Assembly: GCA_021018815.1 (NCBI GenBank) | Contig: JAITYX010000075.1 | Span: forward strand, 988,501 to 1,052,500 | DNA from: Talinum fruticosum | Taxonomy: Eukaryota > Streptophyta > Magnoliopsida > Caryophyllales > Talinaceae | Length of the DNA: 64,000 nucleotides | Direction of reading: 5' to 3' | Part shown: piece by piece, positions 1-11,311 of the stretch | How the letters are laid out: the number at the start of each line of letters is the position of its first letter | Position numbering within the stretch: the stretch's first letter is position 1 | Notes under the pieces: generated by a model | What the model saw: the letters and a program-made list of their open reading frames with translations, nothing else | Database searches by the model: none | What the model was told of the DNA's origin: nothing | Position numbers and translations under genes: made by a program

Positions 1-1655
1 CCGTGGTTGAAGTAATTCAGCCTCGGCTTCTAGCATGGCTGGCAGATCCGAAGCCCTTATTTCTTTAATCATGCAGCGAGAAAAACTGAGATGCAATGTA
101 ATAGAAATTTTCTCTTTCAATGTTAGTATGAGGAAACTAAGACAAGAAGAGGCTAAAAAATGACTCGATCGGTCTTTGAACGAGAGAATCGGATTCGGGG
201 CAAGGGTACAAAACATAGGGATAAACCCTTCCGTTCTACTCGTCCAATATGACCATTACTAGTTTGAGTAGTGAATTCAAATAATGTAAAACAAGCAAGC
301 AAGTAACAACTTGCGAACAAGAAATTAAACCAACCAAGACATAATTAAGGAAAGAGATAAAAGCAAAAGGTAAAGAAAGCAAGAAAGGCGAAACGAAAAG
401 CAAAAGCGACGTAAAAGCGAAAAGGGAAAGAAAGTGAGAAATATAAAAGTTTACATCAGGCGGGGAGGAATTAAAAGTGATACATCTTTTGTCCACAATA
501 CGGAAGGTAATAAAGAAAGCACAAAATAAAATAAACCGTTAAATATTGAATCTGGTGCCCTTAGGTTGTCCTACTCGCTGATTTGGATCTCGAATATGGA
601 TCCGGTGATATGATAATGGTGATTTGAAAGGGGCTTTTGTGAGTTTTTATTGAGATAAGTAGACAGATGTGTGACTGATGGAGTTTAAGGATCGGATGTA
701 ACGAGTATGATGGAAGTAGAGTGGGAAGAGGTTGAAAAGGGACCAAGAGATTAGAATACGTAATTGAGTATTCAATAGCTCTTAGGAAACTTTTAGCGAG
801 TAACATTGAGGGATGAGCCATATGGAGAATGAGAGCCAAAGCTGCCTATTTATAGGGAGGGGTTAGGTTAAGGGATGACCTTGGATTAGCTCTCGTCCAG
901 CTAGTCCTAAGCTATCGAGCAAACAATCGGGCCAAGATAAAAGTGATAAGACTGGATAAATCAAAGGATTAAGCTGGATAGAACCAGGTAAATAGATTTA
1001 TGTAGGCATTGGCCAACCGGTGTTGCCTAGGGTTTCATGCCCTAGTGTGCTACATTGGGCGTCTGCAAGCTAGAACACGGCATTTTGAGGCAAAACGCAG
1101 GGTAGAAGGTGCCGACCATGGGTGGTCTTCTAGGGTTTTGTGCCCTTTCGTGATGTATTAGAATTCCTTAGCCAAAACACAACGTTTTGAGTGAAATTAC
1201 AAGTAAGGGGCGCTAATTATGCTCGGGCTTTCAAGGAGATTTTGGGATCCTAGTCTCCGGTGGACTGTCTTGGAGCTTAAACGCAGGACTCGATTCTTAT
1301 GATCATGAAATGCAACGTCTAACATCGTCTTGAGGTCTTCGGGTCCTTGTCTGGTTGTACTCGAAGTAAAATGTAGTATTCTGAACTTGGGATTTCCGGC
1401 ACACAACATTAAACTCTATTGTCTCCGAAGGGTTGGCCTGGTTTTGGATCGTCCAGAAAGGAAAGGGGATTTTTGGATCGACCCAAGAGAGAAGGCCATT
1501 CATGTGGTACTCGGTGGTTCTCTATGGTTTATCGGCTTCCGTCTCACCAATCCGACACGGTTTAAGATCCAAATCCTCAAACAAGACTTGGGATTATCAT
1601 CATCGAGCTAACAAATAAAAAACAGAGAAAAGAACGACACTTTTTAGCGTCCGTA
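1..1655 (-). repeat. TatF 3' LTR, truncated by the window edge
   Basis: The sequence is colinear with 27486-29066 in the same orientation and with 31516-32825 and 59947-61600 in inverse orientation. The U3 start (minus sense, close to TGTAGACAC in the other copies) is at 1655 and is preceded by a polypurine tract. The far U5 end is outside the window. Confidence 0.85.
847..854 (-). promoter_or_regulatory. TATA box in the TatF 3' LTR
   Basis: Minus-strand TATAAATA, at the position where all four LTR copies of this family carry the same motif (28283-28290, 32212-32219, 60655-60662). Confidence 0.6.
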
Positions 1656-2074
1656 GTTAGCCCTTACTTTGACCGAGTCCGAAAGACGAAGGTCAAAGTA
1701 GACACTAAAGGGTACTTACTTGGTCATGGCGTTGTTTCAGAATCGATTGAATTGATCCATCCGAAATTACATAGCTTTTGATAGCCCCGGACTTGACTGA
1801 TGAAGTCTAAAGTCCAGGTTGTTGATTCCTAAACTTGGCCTCTTAGAGACTTGAAGTTCGGATTGGTGTGCTCAAATTAACCATGTGCTTAGTTTGAAGC
1901 TTAGCGGGAGCTTGAACTTGACTCGGGTAGTAAAGTCCGAAGTCCAGCTGAGGGTACCTAAACTTGACCACTCGCGGATTTGGTTAAAGGTATCTTCACC
2001 TTGACCACTCGGTGAAGCCTCGGCTGAAATTTTTACACTAACGGTTTCGTTAGTTAATAATTGAATGTAAATAG
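1656..2074 (-). other. TatF 3' untranslated end and polypurine tract
   Basis: The minus-strand purine run at 1656-1672 (AAGTAAGGGCTAAC) abuts the LTR. TatT has the same arrangement (AGTGGGGGCTAAC at 59933-59946), and about 60 bp upstream of both tracts also match. The rest shows only short imperfect repeats of CTTGACCACTCG type, with no gene. The segment ends at the 5-bp AATAG duplication of SV-A (2070-2074). Confidence 0.75.
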
Positions 2075-3599
2075 TGAAGACTCGGACAACTGTTCTATAT
2101 CTTTCCGAGTCATGCAAAAGGAATCAGGTATAACGATGTCATTTATATAGTGTTTTGATTCCAAGGCATTCTCTCGTGTCTTAGAAACTTACTTGAGTGA
2201 AAAAGTATCTTTTCTATGCGATTTGGCCTTCACATATCTCTTTAATCACTTTTCAGCTAGCGACTCGTAAAAACTTGTTCTTCATTCCGAGTCCACTCTC
2301 ACTCGTAATCCGACTTGTGGTTATTTACTCTATTGTTTGCAAAGTCGCATTCGTAGTTCATTTCATGCTTAGTCTACATCAAGTGTTTCCCACTCGATAT
2401 TTGTTAATAGAACTTGATTCCGTGCTTAAGACTAAGTCTTATGGAATTCCGAGTATCATGGATTTTAGACTCGTAAAATTCCATTTCTCTTCGACTCGGA
2501 TAATCAATTACGTAATTTTCATAATTATTCTATTATCTCGTGTCTAACCTTGGACCAAAGTATTTTATACTTTGAGAACCGAAGGTGTTTTACTTTTGTA
2601 GGTTATTCAATCGAGGATATCTTTTCAAACTACAAAAGTAGCCGGCTTCGTAACGTCAAATCACCGGCAGATATGGCTTTTCACCTTCCCCGCTCTAGTC
2701 CCGTAAGATTGTGTCGAAGCCGCTCGCTTCCATATCCGGAAAACCGGAACGCCAAGCCTAACGGTGGTTTCCACCTCATTTTTCAAGACACAACCGATGG
2801 TTTTGGGACTTCCAAGAGAGTTAAACCGTTGTCCAACGTCCATATTTCAACGGATACTTTCTGAGTGACTCGTAAAGCCTTTCACAACGGTCACAGAGGA
2901 CTCTCGGTCAGCAGATGAAGATAACGGCTACTCGCCCGGTCATCTATAAAAGGAAGCCACTTCACAAGACTTGAAGATAGCCGAACATATTGTCAATACT
3001 CCAACTTGAAAAAGTTATTGTATTTACTTTCAATCTTCAACTTACAACTCCCACTCGTAATTCATTACTTTCGAGTTGTAAGGTCTTGTACTCGCTACAA
3101 ACACTTCTTACATTCTTTGTAAGGTCCCTTGACTAAGCCGTAAGGGTTAACTTAGCTTAGTTGTCCCTAGCTGTAAGGGTTATCTCAGCTAGGAAGTACT
3201 AGATCGATAAGGGAATTTCGAGTCTAGGAAAACTTGTATAGAGTTGTCTAAGGGAGCAACTCGGGTTCCGTCAAGTTCACGGTATTTTGTGGACTCAAAA
3301 TAGTGGATTTGACTTCGTGTCCGGATTGACACGGGCCGTGGTTTTCTCGCCCCAGGAGGGTTTCCACGTAAATTCTCTCGTGTTCTATTTCCGAGTTCAT
3401 TCTAGACTCGGACGCCCCGCTGAACGTGTTTACTCCGATTCATTACATTCTCGAGTTTAATATTTTCTGACCCCTTGCTTAGACTCGTAATCTATCTTTG
3501 ACTCTTCTCTCGTCAAAAGGTGTGTGCTTTCGCAAAGAATTTTTCATCACCCTATTCACCCCCTCTAGGGTGACTCGGACTCTCCCGAGCAAACCTTCA
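2075..3599 (+). repeat. SV-A 5' LTR
   Basis: Starts TGAAGACTCGG, ends AAACCTTCA, and matches 11312-12844 nearly base for base apart from scattered one-base differences at CTG/CAG-like sites. It contains a TATA box and is followed by the primer site. Confidence 0.93.
2945..2950 (+). promoter_or_regulatory. TATA box of the SV-A 5' LTR
   Basis: CTATAAAAGG context, repeated at 12187-12192 in the 3' LTR. Related Sirevirus LTRs in the window carry TATAAATA or TATATATA at the equivalent place. Confidence 0.65.
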
Positions 3600-3601
3600 A
3601 T

Positions 3602-3613
3602 TGGTATCGAGCC
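3602..3613 (+). other. Primer binding site of SV-A
   Basis: TGGTATCGAGCC starts two bases after the LTR end. It matches the tRNA-iMet primer site TGGTATCAGAGC apart from a CAG-type change, and recurs at 35554-35565 in SV-D and on the minus strand near 22264-22271 in SV-C. Confidence 0.85.
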
Positions 3614-3657
3614 TAGCCTTTCGTAAAGGATCTAACAGTCCAAAGGTTTAAAGATCG

Positions 3658-5190
3658 ATGGCTCGTAACACCGGAGAGTTCGACGAAGGTAGATCTTCCA
3701 ACAGGCCACCAAAATTCAAAGGTTCAAATTTCGGTCACGGGAAGAAGCTTATGGAATGTTTCCTTATGGATCACGATGAAGAAGTATGGGAAATCATACA
3801 ACAAGGAAACTACATTCCAACGAAGACAGATGAATTCGTAATCCTTCCAAAGACAAAGGCCGAGTTCACGCTGCCAGGCGGAGAAGTTCGGAAAGAACTT
3901 CAAAGCCATGAACATCCTCATGTGCGCTATAAGCTCGTAAGAATATAATCGAGTCTCCGCCCGTGACTCCGCTAAAGAGGTGTGGGACACTCGGTCAACA
4001 CCTACGAAGGTACAAGTCAGGTGAGACAAGCGAAGATCAGCCAAGTATCTTCACAAATATGAGCTTTTCAAAATGGAGCCGAAGAGAACATTACTCGATG
4101 TTCATACGCTTCACCGAGATCACCAACAATCTCAAATCTCTGGGAAAGAAAATCTCCCATGAAGAAATGTGCCGGAAAATTCTCGTAAGCCTACCCAAGA
4201 AACGATGGGGTCCTAAGGTAACCGCCATAGAAGAGGCTCGTAACCTCTCACTCTTGAAGCCGTACGAGCTCATCGGAAAGCTTCGACCCATGAGATACAT
4301 CTCGGAAGAAGAAGATGCCGAGGGTACTTCCAAAAGGAACATCGCGCTTAAAGCCTCGTAATCCAAAGAAGCAAGTCCAAGCTCATCTCGACTCGAAGAT
4401 GATCCCATGGCACTCATTGCAAGAGGCTTCAAGAGAATGATGAAGCACAAAAGATGGGATAAAAGGCCAAAAGAAGAATTCTACAAAAAGGACAAGAGAG
4501 ACAGTAAAAGGTAAGTTTTCTTCACCTTCAAAGTTATCTTTGTCTAAGAATGCCGGATGTTTTGAATGTGGCAAAGAAAGACCACATAGTCAAGGACTCG
4601 TCCAAAACGAAGAAGGGACAGGAAGAAGAAAAAGGCCATGATGGCAACATGGAGTGACGAGGACTCATCTCGAAGACGACGAAGACTCGGATGACTCGAA
4701 GTGTCCGATGGCAATTTCGACTCGGAAGCCGAAAGAGAGTCGACTCGACGACTCGCATAACGAGGAAACCGATCCTCAAGAGGTAATAAACTACTTCCTC
4801 AAATTCTCCAAAGTTGATTTAGCTAAGTACATCTTCACTTTGGAAGAAAAGTCCAATTCGATTCTTCTCATTTCAAGGAACAACTTGAGTCAATCACTAC
4901 CGAGAGCACCTTTTAAAAAATGAATTGGAAAACCGAGACTCACACTCAGAGAACTCAAGACAAGTGCTCAAACTAATGAGACCGAGTCCGAGTTACTCAG
5001 AAAGAAAATGAGCAACCGAAACGTAAGCTCATTGAGTCTCAAGATCTCGGTTTTGAAGTTTTCTCAAGGACGTAAGAACCTTGATATGCTCTTAGGATCA
5101 CAATGTGTCTCATTTCGAAAAGAAGGTCTTGGTTTCAACAAAGAGGAAGAATCTAATTCTTACTCGAATTGTTCAAAAAGGATTCCGTAA
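3658..5190 (+). pseudogene. SV-A gag (Sirevirus nucleocapsid), frameshifted
   Basis: Codes for the particle-forming Gag. The ATG at 3658 opens MARNTGEFDEGRSS and runs into the conserved PPKFKGSNF and retrotransposon-gag helices (to about 4360). A CCHC knuckle at about 4555-4610 begins CFECG but loses its last cysteine by frameshift. From about 4780 to 5100 follows the coiled-coil stretch seen intact in SV-C, ending in GRKNLDMLLGSQ. The reading jumps frame at least four times (near 3950, 4360, 4650 and 5000). Shared start context with SV-D (35612) supports the ATG. Function is by family; the frame breaks are seen directly but may be partly sequencing error. Confidence 0.85.
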
Positions 5191-5499
5191 CCGTTAAGTT
5201 CAAAAAGGCCGAGCATGGTCCCATTCACAAAAATGAACGGAGGACTAAACCCGCATCTATTTACAAAAAGAAACCATTTTCCTCTCGTTTCAAAAGGAAA
5301 GGTTTTTAAAAGGAAAGAGACACAGACTCAGCCCTCCGAAAAGAAGGAGACTCGTAATCGTACTAAAACCAAAGTCATTCAAATCTGGGTTCCGAAGCAC
5401 CTTCTTCCTCGTAAAAGGACCACAAGTAAGGAATGTTACTGGGTTCGTTAGAGGAAGTGAGAAGGGTTAGATTCTCTCTGCTTTTGCAGGTCACTCGTA

Positions 5500-5974
5500 A
5501 AAGATCAAAGGACACCGGTACCTGGACAGCGGTTGTTCTCGACATATGTCAGTGACCAAGGACTCTTTTCCGAGCCGGAGTCATATAAAGGAGGAAAGGT
5601 GACCTTTGGTGATGATAAGCAAGGGCAAGATAGTGGGCATTGGGAAGATTGGTAATGGAAACAATCTGGTGAGCCCAGTCTACCTGGTCAAAGGACTAAA
5701 GTACAACCTACTTAGCATCTCCCAGCTTTGTGACAAAGGTCAAGAGGTAAAATTCACTCAATCCAAGTGCTACATCACGGATGAGACCACCAAAGAGGTA
5801 AAGCTCTCGTGTAAGAGATCAGGTAATACCTACATCATCCCTCTTTCTGACCCAAGTCAGAACTTATCCTGTTTAAAAGCATATCTTCAAGATGATTCTT
5901 GGATTTGGCATCGTAGATTAGGTCATATTAGCATGCATACTCTCAAAAAGCTTGCATCTCATCATCTCGGTTAG
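5500..5974 (+). pseudogene. SV-A aspartic protease and GAG-pre-integrase segment
   Basis: The protease motif YLDSGCSRHMS is read at 5519-5551 with the catalytic D-S-G (Asp codon 5525-5527). It is followed by the typical copia region with LLSISQLCDKGQEV (about 5710-5750). The GAG-pre-integrase part ends in WHRRLGHISMHTLKKL (about 5906-5954), whose two histidines form the start of the integrase zinc finger. The part from 5606 is one open frame of 122 codons. The protease start and the sequence just after MS are shifted. The protein would cleave the Gag-Pol precursor inside the particle. Confidence 0.82.
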
Positions 5975-5975
5975 A

Positions 5976-6670
5976 GGATTACCTAACCGTGCGTTTGAGA
6001 AGGACAAAGTATGTGGAGCATGCACCAAAGGGAAACAAGTCGATCTTCATTCAAATCTCTCGAAGACAGCTTCCACATCCAACGTGCTTGAATTACTACA
6101 CATGGACTTATGTGGTGAAATCCCCGTGAAGAGTCTCGGAGGTAAATCTTACATACTTGTTATTATTGATGATTTTTCAAGATTTACCTCGGGTGTGTTT
6201 TCTGAAGCATAAGAATGAGGCTTTTAAGGAGTTCAAGCAAGCTCTGTAGAAAGATTCAAGTTGAGTCTCGTACTCAGATTCAAAAGATTCGAACCGACCA
6301 TGGAAGGGAGTTCGACTACTCGTAATTCTCGTAGTTTTGTGACAAGAACGGAATTTCTCATAACTTCTCAGCACCTGTAACTCCTCAGCAGAATGGAGTA
6401 GTTGAGAGAAAGAACAGAACCCTTGAAGAAATAGCAAGGACGATGATGATTGAACACAACTTGCCTTACTATTTCTGGCGAGGCAAGAAACACAGCCAAC
6501 TACACTCTCAATCGATGCCTCATCGTACCCATTCTCAAGAAAACACCTTATGAGCTCTACAAAGGAAGGAAGCCAAATATTTCCTATTTCGCATCTTTCG
6601 GATGTAAGTGCTTTGTCCACAACAACGGTAAGGATCATCTCGACCAAGTTTGATGCTCGGTCGACGAAGG
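5976..6670 (+). pseudogene. SV-A integrase (DDE core), frameshifted
   Basis: Zinc-finger cysteines appear in CGACTKGKQ (about 6015-6040). The catalytic core has HMDLCGE (Asp 6105-6107), RTDHGRE (Asp 6296-6298) and VVERKN (Glu 6404-6406), so all three DDE residues are present. The C-terminal part reads KKTPYELYKGRKPNISYF and GCKCFVHNNG (about 6537-6630). Breaks occur near 5955, 6195 and 6470. The stretch around 6335 has extra T after CTCG relative to SV-C, which is in frame there. The enzyme inserts the cDNA into the genome. Confidence 0.85.
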
Positions 6671-7119
6671 AATTTTTCTAGGTTATTCTTCTCATAGCAA
6701 AGCTTATCGTATATTCAACAAGAGAACTAACAAAGTGGAAGAAAGTATCCACGTAGTGTTTGATGAGCTTGAACAGGAAAACCAAGTGAATCTTCATACT
6801 CGAACCGAAGCTCGTAAAGGATGATGACGAAGATGAGTCTATAAAGACTCGAAGGAGACCACTCGTAACGAGGAAGCTCGGAATGAGACAACTCAAGAGG
6901 TCGCTCGTAACGAGCAAGTCAATGAAGAAGATCACTCAGAACAAGCCTCTCAAGATCAAGCAATTCAACCCACAAACTTGGTGAATCAAAGGACTGGTAA
7001 AGCATTCAAATTTACTTCCAGTCATCCCCAAGAAAACATTATTTCGATATCAACAAAGTGGGGTAAGAACTCGTTCTTCTCTTCATAATCTATGTGCATT
7101 CACCGCATTCATTTCACTA

Positions 7120-8030
7120 ACTCGAACCCAAAAATGCACTAGAAGCCCTTAATGAACCCGAATGGGTAGAGGCCATGCAAGAAGAGCTGAATCAATTCGA
7201 GAGAAACCAAGTCTCGGACTCGACCAACCGACCTTCCGACCACCCAGCTATAGGAACCAAATGGGTTTTCAAAAACAAACTGGATGAGGGTGGAATAGTA
7301 GTCGAAACAAGGCTAGACTTGTAGCTCAGTGGTTACAATCAAGAAGAAGGAATTGATTGTGGGGAAACCTTTGCACCAAGTAGCTAGAATTGAAGCCATT
7401 AGAATACTCGTTGGCATTTGCATCCCGCATGCATATTAAATTATATCAAATGGATGTTAAGTGTGCCTTTCTCAATGGTTTTATTGAAGAAGAGGTCTAT
7501 GTCGAGCAGCCTCCCGGTTTTGAAAACTCGAATTTCCAAATCATGTTTTCAAACTTCAAAAGGCTCTCTATGGTCTTAAGCAAGCCCCTAGAGCTTGGTA
7601 CGAAAGACTCGAGCAGCTTTCTCGGTTCAAAATGATTTTAAAAGAGGTCGATCGATAAGACTCTATTCATAAAGACCAAAGGGAAAGATTTTCTCATTGT
7701 TCAAATATATGTTGATGATATTATTTTCGGTGCTACTAATGAATTTCGTGCCGAGAATTTTCTCGAGTTGATGAGTCAAGAGTTCCAAATGAGCATGATG
7801 GGAGAACTCAACTTCTTCCTTGGGCTGCAATCAAACAAGACAAAGATGGAATCTTTGTCCATCAATCAAAGTACACCAAGGAACCGCCGAAGAAATACAA
7901 ACTTCAAGATGCAAAGCACGCATCTACTCCTATGAGCAAGCAAGATAAAACTCGACTCGGATGAGACAGTAAAGCAAGAGATCGAAACTCTATCGAGGTA
8001 TGATTGGATCACCGCTATATCTTACTTCAA
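7120..8030 (+). pseudogene. SV-A reverse transcriptase, frameshifted
   Basis: The copia RT opening [16 protein letters not shown] (about 7156) is followed by [14 protein letters not shown]. The palm reads [19 protein letters not shown] (7436-7492) and the active site is YVDDIIFGATN, with the catalytic aspartates at 7714-7719. MGELNFFLGLQ follows at about 7798. An in-frame stop lies near 7321 and further shifts occur at about 7385, 7640 and 7830. Residues needed for catalysis are visible, but no continuous frame exists. Confidence 0.86.
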
Positions 8031-8642
8031 GCGCACTGCATATAATGTTCAGTGTTTGTTTATGCGCACGATTTCAAGCTAATCCAAAGGAATCACATCT
8101 CACTCGCGGTGAAGAGAATATTCGGATATCTTGCAGCACTCGTAATCTAGGACTATGGTACTCCGGAGACTCGTAACCGAGTCCGACCGGGTACTCGACG
8201 CAGTACTACGCAGATACAAAGTTGATCGAAAGAGCACATCCGGAGCTTGCCGCTTCGGGTCAATCCCTAATATCCCGGCACTCAAAGAAGCAAAACTCAG
8301 CAGCTCTATCAACCGCGTAAGCTGAATATATTGCCGCTGGAGCTTGTTGCGCTCGCATTCTCTCGGATAAAACAACACTTGAAGGATCTTGGACTAACTC
8401 TCAACTCTGTCCCAATCAAGTGTGACAATCAAAGCGCAACCGCATCACTAAGAATCCCGTCCAAGACTCAAAAACAAAGCATATTGAAGTCGTATCACTT
8501 CTTACGCGATCACTCGTAAAAGGGTGACATTACACTTGAATTCATTCCGACTAATCTTCAATTAGCCGATATCTTTACTAAGCCACTTGGTGAAGATCAA
8601 TTCTGTTTTATTCGGAATGAGCTTGGTATGTTAAATGCTTAG
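8031..8642 (+). pseudogene. SV-A RNase H and pol C-terminus
   Basis: Copia RNase H: RKSTSGACRF-type sequence at about 8228-8260, SRHSKKQNSAALSTA near 8270-8320, AEYIAAGACC near 8325, then FIPTNLQLADIFTKPLGE (8541-8594). It ends with MLNA and stop TAG at 8640-8642. SV-C and SV-D share this organisation. Several frame changes lie between 8100 and 8520. It would degrade the RNA of RNA:DNA hybrids during cDNA synthesis. Confidence 0.84.
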
Positions 8643-9302
8643 TTTCGCGTTATGATTCTTGAATTTTTCTCGTGCTATGTGCTTTAGTTGTCAATAACCA
8701 TTGGTTCAGCTTGATCATGTGATACTCGGGCCGATAGTTATTTCGTGTTTCGAGTCACTCGAAACTTTTCGAGTCAAACTCGGATGTAGAGAAAATTGGA
8801 CATCAAATTTTCTGAAGCTATCTCTAGAACAATGGAGAGTTTCGGATTATAATTTCAAACTCTTTTTCTCTCTCTTTCTCGAGCGCCGCGATCGTATCTT
8901 AACCGCAGATTTCAAACCACCGATATCTCAACCGTTGAAGAAGAACTATCACACCGGGCATTAATGATCGATGGACGGGTAAGACGGAACGGAGTTACTT
9001 AACGGATAGTGAACGGGCGCGCGTACTCATTATATATAACGTTTATCTATCTTCCTCTCGGTATTCTAAAACTCCTTCCCTCTCAAACGAAAACCTTCTC
9101 GCGGAAGTCTTCTACGTGAACAAGTGACTCTTGATCGTCTCGCAAGCGTTGAAGAAGCTCGCTCTCTCTCTCTCGTAAGTTGTCGATCGCTCTCTTCTCA
9201 TTTTCTTCTACCATTTTCGTTTTCTTCTCCTCTACACCTCCATCTCTTTTCTCTTTCTCTTCTCTTTCTCTTTCGAAAAGTTTCATCTTTTCATCTCTCA
9301 CA
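8643..9302 (+). other. SV-A spacer between pol and env-like ORF, promoter-like
   Basis: No coding match. The stretch carries AACCGTTGA (8930-8938), GC-rich GAACGGGCGCGCG (9011-9023), a TATA box at 9031-9038, pyrimidine-rich sequence, and a GTAAGT donor-like site with GT at 9175. The corresponding spacer in SV-D (46346-46997) has the same order of motifs, which suggests the env-like ORF may have its own transcript. Confidence 0.5.
9031..9038 (+). promoter_or_regulatory. Candidate internal TATA box upstream of the SV-A env-like ORF
   Basis: TATATATA 265 bp before the env-like ATG. SV-D has TATAAATA at 46740-46747, about 250 bp before the equivalent codon. A start site would be expected about 30 bp downstream. 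This is inference from two copies only. Confidence 0.45.
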
Positions 9303-10919
9303 ATGCCTAAAAGAGGAAACCACCCCGACTTTCAGTGTTTCTTCATCCTCCAAAAAGCCTCGCACCAACAAGCCGTAAAGCTCAACCCCTTCAAAACCCA
9401 TTGTCACCCAAAGATCTTGCGCTGGACGACAAGTTCTTCCCAACAACCAAATTCTCCTCGGTTGTCCAACATTCAAACCACCGGAGTCTACCATTTCTTG
9501 TGTTTCAACGAGTTCATCTATCCCGAACTTGTTTCGAGTTTTATACTCATCTCTCCCACTCGAAAATGTTCTAACCTCTAGGGTTCGTAACATTACCGTT
9601 CAGTATCAACACCTCTCTCCTTCACCGTCTGTTCAAAGTCTCTTCTCTTTTCTTGAACAAGCAACCCTATCCTCTTCACCGAAGTCGCCGACGACTTCTT
9701 TGAAAAGTATGCTAAAGAATTCCCCGGGTCCGTAAAGAACTTTTCGTGACTCGCTTAAAGTCGAAGCCAGGCTTCGTGTTTCTGCTGATGAGAACCTTCT
9801 TCTCACAAGCATTCTAGCAAGGAGAACCCCAACTCCAAGCACCTCAAAGCCCTCTTCGATATCCTGGAGGGATACGAAGTCGACCTCTTCCCCTCCATCA
9901 TTGGAGCGGATGGCAGCTATGCCGGCTCAACTCCAAACCAAGAAGAACACCTCCCTTCCTTTCGGTGCTCTTCTCACCCTTGTCTTCAAACAATTCCTAG
10001 TTCCTCTTCCCTCCGACCCTAACGCGGTGTCCGAGGCGGCCATTGTGGTCGGCAAGAAGGAACTCCAGGGGTACGGATACCAGAAACTAACCCCGGTGTC
10101 CGGGTTCACAACTCGAGCCGAGGCCTCCTTCTCCACCTCGCACTCGAAATCAACCCCTCTCCCTCTTCCCTCTTCACCTGGTGGTGCCTCCACCTCCAAG
10201 TGCTTCCAAAACTCTCTCTCGCCCTCTTGTCCCCTATTTTCATGGACAAGATCACCTCGGTGTCTTCCGATTTCGGAGACATGCTCGGAGGTTTCAAATT
10301 GCTCTTCAGTGGTCCGACCATCAACCAAAAGACCAGCCAGCCCCAAATCCGAGAGCAAGCAATCTCTCGTTCTTGAGATGAGAGAGCTGGTTAAGGAGCA
10401 GAAGGAGCCGGCCGAGCTCCTTAGAGAGAGACGGTCCAAGGCGGCTCAGGAGCCGAAGGCTCGGACACATCCGAGACGTCTTCGAGCCCGAGCCCGACCT
10501 CCTCGGAGAGCGAGGAAGCCGAGGAAGCGAAGAAGAAGCTGCAGATGCAGCGGAGGACGCCGAGGAACCCGCGGCCGAGGCAGCTCCTTCCGGGCCAAGG
10601 GAAGAAGAGGCCGTGGCAACCGCCGAGGGACAGCCTGCTCCCCAAGCTCAAATTATCAGTACTCAGCTCGGACAGCGGTCCGAGTGGGTCGAAGATCTCG
10701 CTCCTCCAGCGAGTCGGCCAGAGCAGCCCTCTCCAGCCCCGAGGTCCGAAGGGAAGAACCTCTCGATCCACTTTCTCCGGGTCAGCCACTCGGAGCCGAG
10801 CCCCTGCGAATTGTTCCGGTTCTCCCTTCGCCGCGCTCAAGCACATCGTCAAGATCTTATCAACGCCGGCGCACCTCCGCCTCCACTCGAAATCCCCTCC
10901 CTCCTAGTTGGAGCCATGC
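9303..10919 (+). pseudogene. SV-A env-like (Sirevirus extra) ORF, frameshifted
   Basis: The ATG at 9303 opens MPKRGNHPDF. Next come a Ser/Thr/Lys-rich stretch, a conserved LSPKDLALDDKFFP motif (about 9404-9445) and a region ending FVEFY-like, which SV-D shares. From about 10370 there is a charged helical stretch (MRELVKEQKEPAELLRERR), then an acidic Ala/Glu-rich segment in another frame (about 10500-10640) and a Pro/Arg-rich tail. The long open frame 9901-11037 is not the coding frame throughout. Sireviruses carry such an ORF between pol and the 3' LTR; it is called env-like by position, and an envelope function is not shown here. No clear membrane segment was seen. Confidence 0.7.
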
Positions 10920-11311
10920 ACTCGCGTCACGATTCCTCGTGCCTCCAGATTTTCTGTTTCAAAATTTTCTTTTGTCCGGACAACTTCGTGTATTACTTGT
11001 ACTTTTCTCCCTTCTTTTTGTTTCTTGTTTTTGCTGAAAGGCAAGGGGGAGAAAATGTAGTCGAAACCGGTTGTCGTGTCTAGAGGGAGTTCTTTCCGTC
11101 CTTGTAATATTTTTTTTAATGAACTGAATGCATTTCATTATTAATTTCCGAGTTAATGAGTTCAAGCATACTTTATTTTGCTCGATATATTGTACATTGC
11201 TCGATCCATTCAATATGCCTTACTTTTACTCAAACTACTCGGAATCATTCTATTTTTCCTCTAACAAAGTTTCGTTTAAGTATGGAATGCCTTTCATCAA
11301 AAAGGGGAGAT
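10920..11311 (+). other. SV-A 3' untranslated region with polypurine tract
   Basis: AT-rich sequence without a coding match. AAGGCAAGGGGGAGAAAATG (11039-11058) is an additional purine-rich run about 250 bp from the LTR. The plus-strand primer tract AAAAAGGGGAGAT (11299-11311) abuts the 3' LTR; SV-B has the same tract at 23832-23844. Confidence 0.75.

Noticed and set aside
2197..2864. ORFs of 104-116 codons in the SV-A LTR
   Set aside because: They lie in U3 sequence repeated in the 3' LTR, with no protein motif.
3602..3613. TGGTATC-type matches to tRNA-iMet as possible tRNA genes
   Set aside because: Only about 12-18 bases match and they sit directly after LTR ends, so they are primer sites.
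6177..6647. 156-codon minus-strand ORF
   Set aside because: Shadow of the SV-A integrase, whose D-D-E motifs are clear on the plus strand.
9162..9174. CTCTCTCTCT microsatellite
   Set aside because: Too short to be notable; part of the pyrimidine-rich leader before the env-like ORF.
9901..11037. 378-codon open frame in SV-A, longest in the window
   Set aside because: Only part of it matches the env-like coding frame; the acidic Ala/Glu stretch lies in another phase, so the frame is open mostly because the region is GC-rich.
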